A DNA stretch of 64,000 nucleotides from Vitellaria paradoxa (GCA_019916065.1 CM034241.1:12437223-12501222); one strand, 5' to 3'; counted from the first letter of the stretch, positions 44,400 to 57,097 are shown. Notes: generated from the sequence alone by a model not told the origin. Made by a program: numbers and translations.

Positions 44400-45100
44400 C
44401 ATAAAAAATATATAGAATTGAAATTAAGAATGAAGCAGTTGAACATCACAAATAATGACATTAGAGTTATTCAAATTTAGTGGCACCAGCTTTTGCAGTA
44501 GAAAGAGATGCAATTGATTTTTTATTTAGATATCGAGAAGGTCAAGGTTCTGGTTTAGGACAATGTTATAATTCTTGTTCATAGTAGAGGAAATGTAAGG
44601 AACAACCTAGTGGTTCTAGGAGGAGGTTCCAACAACAATAGTATCTTTATTAAAGATGAAGCAATTTAGGTTTAGATTTTGGTTCTTCTAGTAGTTAAGG
44701 AAGACAATAGTTTCAATCCTTGTAGCATAGTAGGTTTCAGATTCAGGAAGGTCAAAGAGTATGAGTATATTACAATTGTACAACCAGGGCTTGTTTAAGA
44801 AAATTTTCCATTTGGAGATACGTTATAAGGAAGTGTCGAGCCAAATGCTTAATAGATAATTTCTTATCCAACTCAACAATATTTGGTAATGTCTACACCA
44901 CCTATATATAGTAGCAACCCACTCAGCAAATTTAATAGGTTTAGCAATCATGAGGTGGTGGTGGTAAGAGGGGTAAAGGTTGAGTGGATGGTAGCTCTAG
45001 AGGTTAGAGAACTTAAAGGCATAATTCTACACTGGCACAGTGAGAGGATACCCTAGATGTTTCAATAATACATGGTGCATTTGTCTTATTTAGCACTTAG
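44400..45100 (+). pseudogene. chromovirus gag remnant
   Basis: Heavily decayed Gln/Gly-rich gag C-terminus. FQIQEGQRV, YYNCTTRACLRK and RKCRAKC near 44740-44840 look like a ruined zinc-knuckle region. Assigned mainly by its place upstream of the protease. Confidence 0.4.
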
Positions 45101-45410
45101 GCACATGTTTTATTTAATATCAGTGCATCACATTATTTCATCTATATGCTTGTAAGGAAACTTTAGATTTGATAACAAATAGTTTAAAAAGCCTATGTTG
45201 GTAGATTCTTCAACAAATAATTGTTGGTCGATGAATTGGATTTATAAAAGCTATATTCTACCTTCAGGAGATGTTCAGTTGTGGACAAATCTAAAGGTTT
45301 TAAAGATGAATGAGTTCTCTATAATTCTAAGAATAGATTGGTTGTCCATTTATTGCATGACAATTGATTGTTATCTTAAGTTGGTGATGGTTGTTTTAAT
45401 TGACTAGACC
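45101..45410 (+). pseudogene. chromovirus aspartic protease remnant
   Basis: FNIGASHYFI (45113-45142) corresponds to the active-site DTGASHSFI with the catalytic Asp lost. Frame 45195-45407 continues with MNWIYKSYILPSGDVQLW, FSIILRIDWLS (for DIILGMDWL) and TIDCYLK. Confidence 0.75.
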
Positions 45411-46335
45411 ATAGTTCAAATTCAAAGTGAGGCAATGGCAGCATTACCTACTCCATTACTTGATTCTAGGTGCATTGGAAAACTTTTTTATTTGTTGGCC
45501 AATTTGAGGATGAATAAGAATGAGTCTTAGTACTATCTTCAAGGATGATGTGTGACTTTCCTAATGTATTCCTTAAGGAGTTATCAAGTTTGCCTCCTCA
45601 AAAGGAGAATGAATTTTGCTTGCAACTTGTGCCAAAAGTCTCTTATATTTTTTTACAACGTTGTATAAGATGGCACCGACTAAGTTGAGGGAGCTGAGGA
45701 CTCAATTGAATCAATTATTTTCCTATTGTTTCATTTGAAATAGTATTTCACTGTGGGGAGCATCAACGATTTTCACTAAGAAAAATGAGAGGACTTTGTA
45801 GCTTTGTGTGGACAATTAGCTGTTGAACTCCGTTATGATCAAAAATAAATATTTTTTGCCCAGAATTGATGATTTTTTTTAACAATTTCAAGGTTCTTCT
45901 AAGATTAATCTTCTATTAGATTACTATCAATTACAAATTTAGGAGGAGGATATTCTCAATCCATATTTTGTACCCGATATGGTCATTTTAAGTTTATGGT
46001 TATGCCATTTAGATTAATAATTGCTCCTATAGTATTTATAGATTTGTTGAATCAGATTTTTTTGACCTTACTTGGATTGGTTTGTTATGGTATTCATCGA
46101 TAATATTTTGATTTATTTCCCCAATGGATATGAACATAGATAACATTTGAGGATGATTTTGGAGACACTTCGAGATCACCTGATGTTTTCTAAATCAAGT
46201 AAGTGTGAATTCTACTTGTACGAGGTGAAATTTTTGGGTTATGTAGTATCTAGCAAAGGTATTGCAATAGATCCTTCAAAGATTTTAGCTAAGTTATATT
46301 GGGCGCAGCTAATGTCTATGTTTGAAATTTAAGGT
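45411..46335 (+). pseudogene. chromovirus reverse transcriptase remnant
   Basis: Motifs: MAPTKLRELRTQLNQL (45670), CVDN near 45808, MIKNKYFLPRIDDFF (45835-45880), IRFF, and the catalytic motif as FIDNIL (46092-46110), second Asp changed to Asn. Then MILETLRDHLMFSKSSKCEF, VKFLGYVVSSKGIAIDPSKI (46150-46290). Many stops and shifts. Confidence 0.85.
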
Positions 46336-46860
46336 TTATTGGGATTAGTAGGTTACAACCACTGTTTTATTCAAGATTTCCCTTGGCTACTGGGTATGCT
46401 GATTCAAAAGAGAGTTAGGATTAAGTCAAATAAAGCTTGTAAGAATGCCAATAATAAGTTAAAGCATAGGTTGATAGAGGCAACAATATTGATTATTCTT
46501 GATTGTGAAGTTAATTATTTTGTGTATTGTGATACTTTATGTGAAGGTCTAAGTTGTGTTCTAATGTGGAATGGTTAAGTCATGACTTCGAGGCAGCTAA
46601 AGCTACATGAATAAAACTACCATACGCATAACTTAGAGTTGGTTGCAGTGGTTTTCAATTTGAAATCCTAGCGGCATTATTTGTATGATAAGAGATTTAA
46701 TGTGTATTTAGATCCTAAAAGTTTAAAGTATTTATTTACACAACATGATTTGAATCTAAGACAATGAAGGTGGATGGAATACCTAGAAAAATATAATTTT
46801 AATGTTCAATATCATCATGATAAGACTAATGTAGTTCCTGATGCTTTAAGCAAGAAATAA
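46336..46860 (+). pseudogene. chromovirus RNase H remnant
   Basis: LVGYNHCFIQDFPWLLGMLIQK, VNYFVYCDTLCEGLSCVLMWNG, RQLKLHE, HNLELVAVVFNLKS-stop-RHYLYDK, LKYLFTQHDLNLRQ, then YHHDKTNVVPDALSKK and TAA at 46858-46860. LKS-stop-RHY fits TGG to TAG. No integrase follows. Confidence 0.85.
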
Positions 46861-48384
46861 CAGATCCCTCCATCCCGCTGTCAAAGCTTTGGATTATAAT
46901 GTGGGTTTTGTCCTTATCACCCTTACAATGCATATATATATATATATATATATATTTGTTATATGTGTGCCAAATAGATAAAGAAAAGAACAAAAAAGAG
47001 AAATAACAAAGTGAGCTAAGAGAGTGAGAATGATTATTGGACTAAAAGGAAATGAGCTTGTTGTGTTGTTACTAGGAAGAAGGGAAAAAAATAAAAAGAA
47101 AAAGATAAATGATTTAATTTTGAATTTTCATCTCTGGTAAAAAACTTAATTAATGCAAGGATTGTATCTTTATTAAATTTAAGTTACATGAACTCATTGT
47201 TCTAGTTCGTGTTAGAGAGGATTTGAGTAATATGCATGTGTATATATATGTGCACACAATAAGGAGAATGAAAGAAATAGAGAACTGGAGTTGGATAGAA
47301 ATGGATAAGCCATCAAGATAGCTAAATCGTGGGGACGGTAAAACTATCAAGACAACAAAGCCATAGGAATGGTAAGGCTGTAGGGACAATGAACCTATTG
47401 CATCTATGCTTGCTTTGCTCTAGCTCTGTGTACTGTTGCTTAGATCCTTTGAATTATCAACTTAGAAAGCATGATTAAGGGTTCTAAGTGCTATGTAATG
47501 GGATTGTGAAAATTTTAATCTAAGGTTTTAAGACAAAATTTTGAATTGATATTCATCTTATTTTATTAAGATAACTTCCTAAAATTTGAGTTGAATGTTG
47601 ATACGGATTTGATTGAGAGGTACTAAAAAATAATGAGTATTCATATACCTAAGTATTGAAAATCCTGAAAGTTGAGTAGGGTTTTGTTATCGTCCTAGTA
47701 GACTAGTAGCCTACAGGACAACGTTCATGCTTATGAGTAGTATACTTTCCTCAATTATGCATAAGAAGATAGATGCCTCTTATGGCATATTTTCATGGCT
47801 TAGACCTGGAGGTAGATATCAAAGGATAGTGTATCTTGGCATAAGCCATTGGTCATGGATCAATTAGGTAGAGTACCTAAAAGCTTGTAAGTTTTGATGT
47901 ATGGTTATAGTTGAGTTTTGGATATGGATTACTATTTTGGATAATAAGTTGATATGATTTTATCATTTTATGTTATTGATTGTATTGTCATTATTTCACA
48001 ATAGTAGTATGATAGGACATTCTTATATGTTCTATGCATAGTCGACACATGTGATTTAGTACTTACTTTCCTATCTATGATATTGTAGGTCTGAATACTG
48101 TGGAGTCTGAGTTATCTGTGAAAGCTGCTAGGCATGGATGTTGAAGATTTAGGTTGTTGTATGCACAAAGTTTTATCTTGGGTTGGGTTATCTGCACCAA
48201 GTATTCTAATTTTTTTAGATGGAGTTTTATTACCCAACTAGTAGTTAGTGCATACAGTTGTACTGTTATTATGTTATTGTTACATTTAGCTTTACTCCAA
48301 TTACTCTGATTAACTCTTATATTGAGTTATGATTATACATGGTTGCATGTTATTAGTTCACATTTTCAAGTCGTAGATATGACA
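46861..48384 (+). mobile_element. 3' LTR fragment of the degraded chromovirus
   Basis: Contains GTAGACTAGTAGCCTAC (47698-47714), the conserved Tekay-type palindrome, hairpin-like repeats to about 47870, and ends near GATATGACA (48384), resembling GGCGTGACA. No PBS follows, so it is a 3' LTR. Its left part, with (TA)n at 46929-46954, is unclear; integrase was deleted between 46860 and the LTR. Confidence 0.55.
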
Positions 48385-51300
48385 TGTCATTCCATTTTCT
48401 TGTACTAAGTGGGATTTAAGAGTTAGAACATAAATTTGTAAAAGGAAAAGAAACATGAAGAGAAATTAAATTATCTTATGATTAATTAAATGATATTGTT
48501 TTTGCAAATATTTATTCATTTTCTTTTCATTCTCTTAAAATCTTTGAAAGTAAATAAATTTTAACATTTTAATGTACTTTCTTTCATTTCGCTTTCGTTT
48601 TTTTTTTTTTTTTTTTTTTATCTCCTACAAAATTTAATTCCAAACACACCCAAGATTGAGGTATGGCTATCAAAGAAATGAGAGCAAGGGAAAGAAAAAA
48701 ATAATAATAAGAAGAAGGGGTCTCCTCTGCCGGGTGTAACCAAATATGGATGCCAAGCCTCATGAGGCTTATCTAATGGCAGCACAATAATTGCTATTGG
48801 TTAGTTGTGGCCTGTGGGTCAAAAGCCCAGAGCCCTCGGGACTAAAAATAATTCCAGGGACCAAAGGGGAAATAAGTCTACCCTAAACAGTTAAAACTCA
48901 GCCCATGTGTATATAACTAGGCGCTAGAAAATATTTAAAGCCATCTAATAAAATTTATTATTTAGGCGCCAATAATACAGATAGAGTGTTTTTGGTGAGA
49001 GGGTAAAGGGCGTAAATGATTAAAAAGGTAAATTTTAATCCTCTTGCACTTTCTGAAATTAGAGAATAAGTATTAATTCATGATATCGCTTACTCTTGAA
49101 ATGAACATAAATGTTACTTAAGAGTACGGTAATAGGGTTTAACAAATAAATTTTACACTTTTCTTACTCATCTCTTATACTCTCTTTACCCCTCCGAAAA
49201 AATCAAACTATAAAAAATATTATAAGATAATAAATTATTTTAATAAAACTAAAATTAATTACTATTTAATAATAGATTATTATTAAAATAAATTTGTTAT
49301 ATCAAAATAATTATGGAAATTAAAATTAATTACTATTAAAAGAATAATTTCGAATTTAAATGGTTTATTTTATTAAGTTACAAACAATTTTTACTAAATA
49401 ATAATTTTTGTTAAAAGGATTTATTTTATTTAATTAAAATTATTTCTAATAAGTAATAGTTTATTAATAAATTATTATTATTATTATTATTGTTGTTGCT
49501 GCTGCTACTGCTGTAGTAGCACCACCAACACTCAAAATAGTCATATACCATGAGATGACAGAAGTACTTTCATGATAAAAATCACGCAGTTAAAAAAATC
49601 AAGATAGAAAGAGTAAAAATGAGTTTCTCATAAAATTACCGAAACCGTTAAAAATCCTACAGTAGAAGGTCAATTTTAATGTTTATTATCTACCTTTCAA
49701 TGCCTTTACTCGTGATAAGTTACTAAAGGGTTGTTTGGAGTAAGAAAAAGTGAGATAAATTGAGATAAATTGTAGTTTGGGGAGAATTCGTAATGCGTGC
49801 AGTGAGAGAAAAAGTTAATGTGATATAAAATTAACAGAATTTTATAGAATTTTTTGAAGAAATTTAGCAAACTAAACAATCTCCAAGAGACGAGAAAATA
49901 ATCAAACCAAATTACATGTGATGATTACGCAACCCAGCTTATTATATAATTGAAGGCGCCTAAGCACCAAGCGTGAGGAGTTTTCTTTTCTTTGCAAAAC
50001 AAGCTCTCTATCAATTTCAAACTTTAAATAACCTCATGAAAAAAAAGTCCTAATGGAGTTGAAGTGATTTTTACACTTTAACTACCAAATTACAAAATAT
50101 CATTGGTGAGATTTTCTTAAAATATGGTCTAACAGTACAATATGTTAAGAAAATTCACAGTTGATATTTTGTATTCCGATCATTGAAGTTCAAAAACACT
50201 TCAACACCGATATCTCTCAAAAAAGTTACCAAAATTTTTCTAAAAACTCGTTCTCTATCTCTTTATATTTAAAATGAAATTAATTTCTAGGAAAACTATA
50301 ATTTCTTATTAATGTAAACAATAATTACTATTAAATTATTAATTATTTTTATTTAAAGGAACAATAAATATTTCATTAAAAGAAAATAGTAAATATTTCA
50401 TTGAAGAATAATAATTAATTATTTAAATAATATTTTAAAAAGTGAGCACTCCATACAAGTTAATTGTTATCTACAAACTAAACATAACTAAGTTGTACGG
50501 ATAAATTTTCACACTAACTCAATTCAATGTAATAATTATACGTTAAACTTTATTTTTATTATTTAAACATATAAAAAGTATACATTATCCCCCATAACTA
50601 TTACTCATGAAAATCTTACCCATATAATCTTTTACACCAATTTCTTTACACCCCAGTCCGAACATTCCCATATATTGAAATTTGAAAAAAAAAAAAAAGA
50701 AATAGAAAGCCAAAATTCAAATGATGGTAATTGGGGTTATTTCAACTTTATTTTCCTCATAATTAAAAAAGTTATGAAATGATTTAAGAATATATCAAAT
50801 AAGTAATTATATTGTTATTACAATATTTTTTTATTTTAGTGAAGGAAAAATAAAACAGATTTGTAAATACGGTATTTTTAGAAATTATAGTTTTTTCAAC
50901 AAAGAATATAAATGATAAATTGAAGTATTTATAAATTAATTGCGAGAATTTATAGATATTTATAGCAATAAAGAAAGAATATGGTGCCTTTTTAGATGTA
51001 AACCATACCATGCAACGTATTGGTTTTAATTGTTATCGATACAATCCATATTGGTACTAGTGCGTTTTGAGGTATTATTTCAGATTTATTGTTATAAAAT
51101 TGTATATTTATATAAAATATACATCAACTCAAAATGTTTAATATATAATTTGAATAATTATAAAATATAAGTTATAAATACAATGCTAATGTTAACTGAT
51201 ATAACTAATTTACCATATTTTACTGTAATAATAACAAAATAAAAAAAAATATATGCAGAGTTGGATAAGAAATAGGAAAAAAAAAAAAAACTTCTATTTG

Positions 51301-51750
51301 TCATTCTTAATTTTATAAGGTTTACAATATAAATAAAATATCTATTATAAAATACCAAAACTTTAAAAATTTTTAGGATATCTGATATTTTTTAGTATTG
51401 TCTAGTGCAAATCATGGTATGAAACACATAGAATAAATTACTATTTTTGATCTAGTATGATACAATATTCATAACTGTGAATTGACTTTAATTCTTTTTA
51501 CAAAAATACACTTTTTAATTTTCGTAAGTTTCTTTTTTTTTTTTTTTTACCTTCCTATTTAATTAGTTTTTTTTTCTCTCTCTCATAATTTTCCATTTGA
51601 ATCAAAAAGAATTATAGTTATAAGGGAGAAAACATAAAAAAATAAAATAAAATAAGGAAAATTGATAAAAATGGATATAGGATAGAAAATCAAATATAAA
51701 GATAAAGGCAAAATATTTGATTGAGGATAAAATTTAAAGTATATATAAGA
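48385..51750. other. AT-rich region without recognisable genes
   Basis: No coding region supported; short ORFs on both strands are T- or A-rich artefacts. Contains T-runs (48599-48619, 51534-51549), a TTA/TTG/CTG microsatellite mix at 49468-49520, and a slightly GC-richer patch at 48715-48990 with AGGCGCTAG and AGGCGCC. Possibly unnested intergenic DNA with decayed MITEs, none delimited. Confidence 0.5.
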
Positions 51751-52198
51751 TGGATCGTTGCAACTTGTCAACAATAAAGCCATTGCACAAGATACGCTCT
51801 AATTATTGTTATATGTGATCAACATTACCATGCTTTCCCTTTGATCACCTAGAAAGATTATCGATTGAGTAGGATTGGCTGAACACCCCTCCAACGGTTA
51901 AGTCAATAACGGTCAAAGAGAAAAAAAAAAAAAAAAAAAACTTTAAGAAAATAAATTAGTAGAGTTTCGGTAAGTACCTATTTTTTCTCCATTTTAGGAT
52001 ATTTGTAAGAATGAATTCATGCCCATGTGCCATGCGTTAGATGATTGGACCATGTTCAGAAGGTGGGCGATCCATCAGATCGTGGCCAAAGTCATGGGAA
52101 GTAGAGCAGTTACACTCCCCAACCACATCCACCATCACTATCGTGCTCTAACGACGAATGTTTTGAGAACTAACCATATGTCCCAACGAGTCCCTCCA
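51751..52198 (-). repeat. 3' LTR of the Tat-type element
   Basis: 448 bp, TGGATCGTTGC...CCCTCCA on plus. Left flank TAAGA. An A-run at 51920-51940 is absent from the other LTR. Confidence 0.9.
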
Positions 52199-52218
52199 AC
52201 TACCTCTCACCCCTTGCT
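52199..52218 (-). other. polypurine tract of the Tat-type element
   Basis: Minus strand AAGGGGTGAGAGGTAGT directly before the 3' LTR start TGGAGGGAC. Confidence 0.8.
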
Positions 52219-52518
52219 CGCGAGAGTGGCTCAGATTGCGGGTGAGGGCTTTTGATAACACCAAATAAGATCATTAGGTTGTACCTCTTTAATCGACAAA
52301 GGTTCTAAACCTGGGGTGCAGTTACCAATGAATGATTAATTAAAAATTAGGGCTAACCTAGGTCAACCTTATTCATAAACCTATTTATGCCGTCAAGGCA
52401 CCCTTCTGACAATATGGCCACTTGTTAATAATGGCTTCAGCAATGATTGCCCATTACTACAGCTATTCATCTTCCTCAAATTGTTCGCATTCTTTATCGT
52501 TTCTTAATGTTCTGCATC

Positions 52519-52526
52519 TATAAATA
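52519..52526 (+). promoter_or_regulatory. TATA box for the antisense gene
   Basis: TATAAATA on the plus strand, opposite to the retroelement, about 1.06 kb upstream of the antisense coding region. A GT-AG-like pair in the leader (GGTGAGT near 52673, TTTAG near 52684) and splice-like sites further on suggest a spliced transcript. Confidence 0.5.
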
Positions 52527-53579
52527 TGAGGGTCCAAGATCATTCTAAACTTTTACGCTTTGGAGCTGGAAGTATACGATTGCCCTTATTTCCATACTTT
52601 GTTTTTGCAATCCGATCAAATTAACACCAGTGCCGACCAGACTTTTGCTTGCCAATTCACTGTTGGTGAGTTTTCTTGCTTTAGAATTTCATTTCTCTTC
52701 TCTCTTCTTTTTTTCCCTTTTTTTTTTTAATGGGTAAGTTTCTGACCCTACTTAAAAAGCCTAGGGGCATAGTAGCCTTTGAGGGCTAGGCACAAAATCC
52801 CTGATTCTGTTAGACTGAGGCTATCTGAAGATGACAAGGAGTTAATATCTATAACCAGAGGTTCTGTATAAACTAGGTGGCCACTTGTGGCCATAGAAGA
52901 GTATAGCATAAGGTTTCTTCTTCAACTCTTTGTTTGACGCTTTTTTCTACTTTGGGTGTTTGTCCTAATCAATTAATCCCAAATTGTTATTAAATTCTAG
53001 TAGGGGTGATAGAACTAAACAAGATACTCAGTATAGATCTAGGCCTCCTAGAGATTCTCCACTGTTGTGCGATTGCCCCGTCCAAACATGGCTGTTATTA
53101 TATGAAATGCTAGGTGACATGTAACTTAGTTCATGTCCTACTAGACTTAAGTAAGAACCCCCAAGATGATTTTATTCTAGTTCACGGGGATTAGCAATAC
53201 CTTCTAGGGGAACCTAGACATTTTAGAGTATAGAATTTTATGGGAGGAATAGGTAGTTGAACCTATCCGATATCGTTGAATATTTCTTATCCTTCTTCTC
53301 TTGCTCATACATTAATAGAACTATTTTTTCTATAGATAAGAGACCCAATAAGTGTTTTGAAAACCAATGGAGTGTGAACATCGGATAGCTAGTAGAAGCC
53401 CTTGCTTATAGAGTTCTAGTGATTTAGGAGGATTGGGTTGGGCAACTCCAATGTTGATCAGATATCATCTAAGTCATTGGAAGTATACAATACTTCCCCT
53501 CAATCTTGATGAAGTAAGGTTAATGAAATCCTAAACACCATTACTCTTCTTTTTGTAGAACTCAGTGAAGTGACAGTTG

Positions 53580-54721
53580 CTATTCCCTAAGTACCCCAAG
53601 TAAAGACAAATTAATCAACATCTTCTTCTGGTCAGACTCGTACCAAGTCATCTAACCAAGCATCTTTTTTGGAAAACCAACTGCTCGATCTCGAGGGTAT
53701 CTCACTCTTTATAGTTCCTGATCCTAACTTAACCATCATGCAATCCAAAGATTTATTTAGTAGTTTAAAGGATGCAACTATCGGGGGGGAGGAAGGTATA
53801 AAAACAATCTTCACTAGCACCTCAAAAGTCCCCTGATGGTGGTAATCATAAGCAGTCAGCCAATGTCCCTGTGGCTGCTATCCTTTTGCCGAGTAACAAA
53901 TAGAAGAAGACTTTTTCCTCGAATATACTCCTTAAGACTTTTATTCCTTATGGTGGTGAGAATGACTTCACTATCGTCGCCAAGTTAGGGGGCAAGATTA
54001 CTAGCCAAAAGGAATCTACTCGGTCGAATAAGCATGTTGCTTATTGTCTTACTTGAGCAAATGATTCCTTCTAATCGCTAGCACAAAACGAGCATGCCCG
54101 ATGAGGTGTGGGCTAAGGAAGGAATTTAACATGCCCTTTTAGTAAGTTCTTACCTTTGATTGTTGCTACGTATTTAATCATACGTCTTAAATTTCTTTAC
54201 TGCTCTCAGGTGCTTAATATTTTAGGGATGTTGGTTAGTGGTTGAAAAAGGCACAAGAGAGTACCAAGGCTATCGAAGCCTTGAGACGAGCTCAGTGTGC
54301 CCAAGTGAAGAAGGCAAATGAGAACTTAAGTGAAGCTTTTGCCCAGAATGAAGAGATGGCTACTGAGAAAAACATTGCCATCAAAAAGAAAAATGTAGCA
54401 GTTGCTTGAGACCAACAATTGGCGACCAAGCTACAAACAGGGAAGGACAAAATTACTGAGCTGAAGGAGGGTATTAGAAAATATTACAAAGAGGGATATG
54501 AGGCCACCAGGGTACACTACCAGGACCAAATGGCTCTTGGAGGTAATATGTTACTTCGGGATGGATAGTTTACTGCTTTGAAGATACTAGGACATTCCAA
54601 GAAATTAGAACTTTTTAAGAATATACACTTGCCAATCAATAATCCAGATTTCATACCTGATCTTTTAGCTCCAATCATTAAAACAATATATAAGGGTGAT
54701 GGAAGCCAGACCGATAAGTAA
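53580..54721 (+). pseudogene. antisense additional ORF of the Tat-type element
   Basis: Plus-strand coding sequence with few breaks. First part (53590-54141): SSSGQTRTKSSNQASFLENQ, DLEGISLFIVPDPN, DATIGGEEGIKTIF, PVAAILLPSNK, KTFIPYGGENDFTIVAKLGG. A probable intron GTAAGT...CTCAG (54142-54209). Second part (54239-54721): WLKKAQESTKAIEALRRAQ, KKANENLSEAFAQNEEMATEK, KITELKEGIRKYYKEGYEATR, HLPINNPDFIPDLLAPIIKT, ending TAA 54719-54721. The second part is a strong coiled coil. TAG/TGA stops replace likely Gln/Arg codons. Tat elements such as Grande are known to carry antisense ORFs; the function is unknown. Confidence 0.7.
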
Positions 54722-55170
54722 ATCTAACCCACTGTAGAAGAACAAGTTTTAGGCAACCATGTTGTCAAGATTGTTTAGTTTATTTTTGCTTATATGGCCT
54801 ATGAGCTAATCTTTTTGTTTAAAAAAAAAAAAATCTCTTTGTAGTAATTTAGATGTTAATCCCCTTCATCAAACTACAAATGTTTCCAGATTTTTAAGCT
54901 TCAGTGATTTTGATTTTTTTTTTTTTTTTTGGACAATCCTTGAATTCTGCTGATTCAAATGCTTTTGCTCATATTGCTATGGACGAACATTGAAAAGACT
55001 TTCTTATGTCTAAGTAAATGATCAATATTTCATTTTTGTTTCGAAAATCATTAATTAATAGTGGTCAAATCTGACTGTACTGACCGAGCAATATCCTTAT
55101 TTGGTAAAAGTGAAAAGATTTCTTAGCTAACCCAAGTAGATCGAATATCCGAACAATGCTCCTTAGCGGT

Positions 55171-55463
55171 TGAGATCAGACAGTTGTTTTGTGGTTGACT
55201 CGAGCAGGTCATGTGGCCAAGCCATAAACATAATAGGTAGGGACCAGGCAATCGCTTTGTGGCCAACCTGAACAATTCATGTGGCCGAGCCATAAACCTA
55301 GCAGGTAAGGACCAAGCAATCGCTTTGTGGCTGACTCAAGCAACTCAAGTGGCTGAGCCATGGATGTAGTAGGTAGGGACCAAGCAATCGCTTTGTGGCC
55401 AATCGAAGTAGGGTAGGCAGCTAAGCCATAGATCTAAGAAGTAGGGACCAAGCAATTACTTTA
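55171..55463. repeat. 68-bp tandem repeat, about 4.3 copies
   Basis: Units begin at 55239, 55307, 55375 and 55443 with AGGGACCARGCAATCGCTTTG, each containing GTGGCYGAGCCAT. A diverged partial unit precedes at 55171. It lies between the antisense gene and the integrase end. Confidence 0.93.
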
Positions 55464-55504
55464 GAGATGATTTTTTAAGAAGGGAAAGATATTGAAAAGA
55501 GGTT

Positions 55505-56110
55505 CTATTTCATTAATCAAACAAATGCATTAGTGATACTACTTTCTGAGGTTTGAAACATTCCATGATCTCTAAATCTGCCGTCCTTCTAAATCTTCCA
55601 GCTTGTAAGCCCCGTTACCAACTACTTTTATAATTCTGTAAGGCTCTTCCTAGTTTGAGCCAAACTTTTCTTCTGTAGGATTCTTTGTAGAAAGTATCAC
55701 TCTTCTAAAAAGTAGATCCCTAACAGCAAAAGACCTTGCACAGATGTTTTTGCTCCTCATTTTCTTAATTGTTGTTGGTAAATCGCATTTCATATACGTG
55801 CTAACTCTCTTTTCTCCTCCAGGAGGTTAAGACTTGTTTCTACAGCAGAGTGGCTTACTCCTTACAAAAATATTGTGGTTCAGATGGTAGAAATCCCAAC
55901 TTCTAAAGAAATAACTGCTTCCATTCCGTATGCTAATGAGAAAGGAATTTCTGTAGTAGATCGGTGAGAAGTTGTATGGTATGCCCATAACACAATTGGT
56001 AGTTCTTCCACCCAATGACCCTTAGCCTGGCTAAGTCATTTCTTAATGCCATTCAATACTGTCTTATTAGATACTTTTGCTTGGCCACTACTTTTGCTTT
56101 GCCTTAGGTT
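55505..56110 (-). pseudogene. Tat-type integrase C-terminal part
   Basis: Minus strand: VISNKTVLNGIKK-like start, then [60 protein letters not shown] and PYRIIKVVGNGAYKLEDLEG followed by RSWNVSNLRK. The block GPYRI-V-GAYKLE-LEG--WN--NLRKYY is characteristic of Tat/Retand-type integrase ends. Several stops; the catalytic DDE core is deleted. Confidence 0.85.
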
Positions 56111-56645
56111 CACCCCTTGGTGACTGATTGATGGAACGATGCATTCATTTGGAGCGTGTCTCACTTTGACGAGAGTCTGTGCGAAATGTCTATATAACCT
56201 CCTCAGAAGTGGGAAGTGTGATTGACCTAGTGATCTATGATGTCTTCTTCTTTACTCAAGAGTCGAGTTCCTATCCCTGAATGGCGATGGTCATGTCCAG
56301 TATGATCCAATCCATTGGAGGGAAGTTCCCCTGGTTGTAATTAGGTTTGTTGAACGAATAAACCAAACTGTGCGTGCAAGGCTTCGATCTTCTGCTCCCT
56401 ACACTTAATTTCTGCTTAGTATTGACTTAAAGTGAGTCCACCATGAATAGGGAGGTTACCATTGGGTTCCTGACTACATTCCCTTAACCTCTCCGGTGGG
56501 TCCTACCCCTCAGGGAGTTGTCTAGCACTTAGTGCTCCCAAGATGGCCAGCCGGATCCTATAGAGGTCTTGGCTTCTTTGATCTCCATCATTGATGCTAA
56601 TCCTAGTCTGCTATAATAGAAAAATAGTGGGAACAATGTTCAATT
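56111..56645 (-). pseudogene. Tat-type gag leader fragment
   Basis: Minus strand MMEIKEAKTSIGSGWPSWEH and DWIILDMTIAI-like phrases in broken frames after the PBS. It probably represents the 5' leader and gag start left after the deletion that removed gag to integrase core. Weak. Confidence 0.4.
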
Positions 56646-56663
56646 CCCATAGACGATGCTAAT
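56645..56663 (-). other. primer-binding-site region of the Tat-type element
   Basis: Minus strand ATTAGCATCGTCTATGGGA, corresponding to the ATTGGCGCCGTCTGTGGGA found after Tat-clade 5' LTRs, with CpG-type decay (GCGCC to GCATC). Confidence 0.7.
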
Positions 56664-57097
56664 TGGAGCATCGCGACTTGTCAACAATAAAGCCGTTGCA
56701 CAAGATATGCTTTAGTTATTGTTGTATGTGATCCAACGTTGCCATGCTTCTCCTCCGATCACCTGAAAAAACTACTGGCTGGGTGGGATTAGCAGAATAC
56801 CCTTTTGATAGTCAAGTCAATAATAGTCAAAGAGAAAAAGTTTCAGGAAATAAATTAGTAAAGTTTTGGTAAGTACCTTTTTTTTCTCCATTTTAGGATA
56901 TTTATAAGAATGGATTCATGCCTATGTGCCTTGCCCTGGGTGATCAAACCATGTTTGGAAGGTGGGCATTCCATCAAGTTATGGCTAGAGTCATAGGAAA
57001 TAGGGTAGTTACACTCCCCAACCACATCTACCATCACCATCGTGCTTCAACAACAAATGCTTTGAGAACTAGCCATGTGTCCATGCGAGTCCCTCCA
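56664..57097 (-). repeat. 5' LTR of the Tat-type element
   Basis: 434 bp, TGGAGCATCGC...CCCTCCA on plus; collinear with 51751-52198. Right flank TAAGA. Confidence 0.9.

Larger units (their letters stand above)
51751..57097 (-). mobile_element. Tat-type Ty3/Gypsy deletion derivative with antisense gene
   Basis: 5347 bp; perfect TSD TAAGA (51746-51750 and 57098-57102). Short LTRs 51751-52198 (3') and 56664-57097 (5') with TGGAG...CTCCA-type ends. PBS-like sequence next to the 5' LTR, PPT next to the 3' LTR. Only a gag-leader scrap and the integrase C-terminus remain of the minus-strand genes. A separate coding region lies on the plus strand (53580-54721), antisense to the element, as in Grande-like Tat elements with additional antisense ORFs. 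Confidence 0.88.

Noticed and set aside
48715..48990. Possible host promoter with TATATAAC and AGGCGC dyads
   Set aside because: No coding sequence follows within several kb, so a gene promoter is not supported.
52019..52255. 78-aa plus-strand ORF and its twin at 56918-57100
   Set aside because: Both lie in the Tat LTRs at the same place, so they are LTR sequence, not a duplicated gene.
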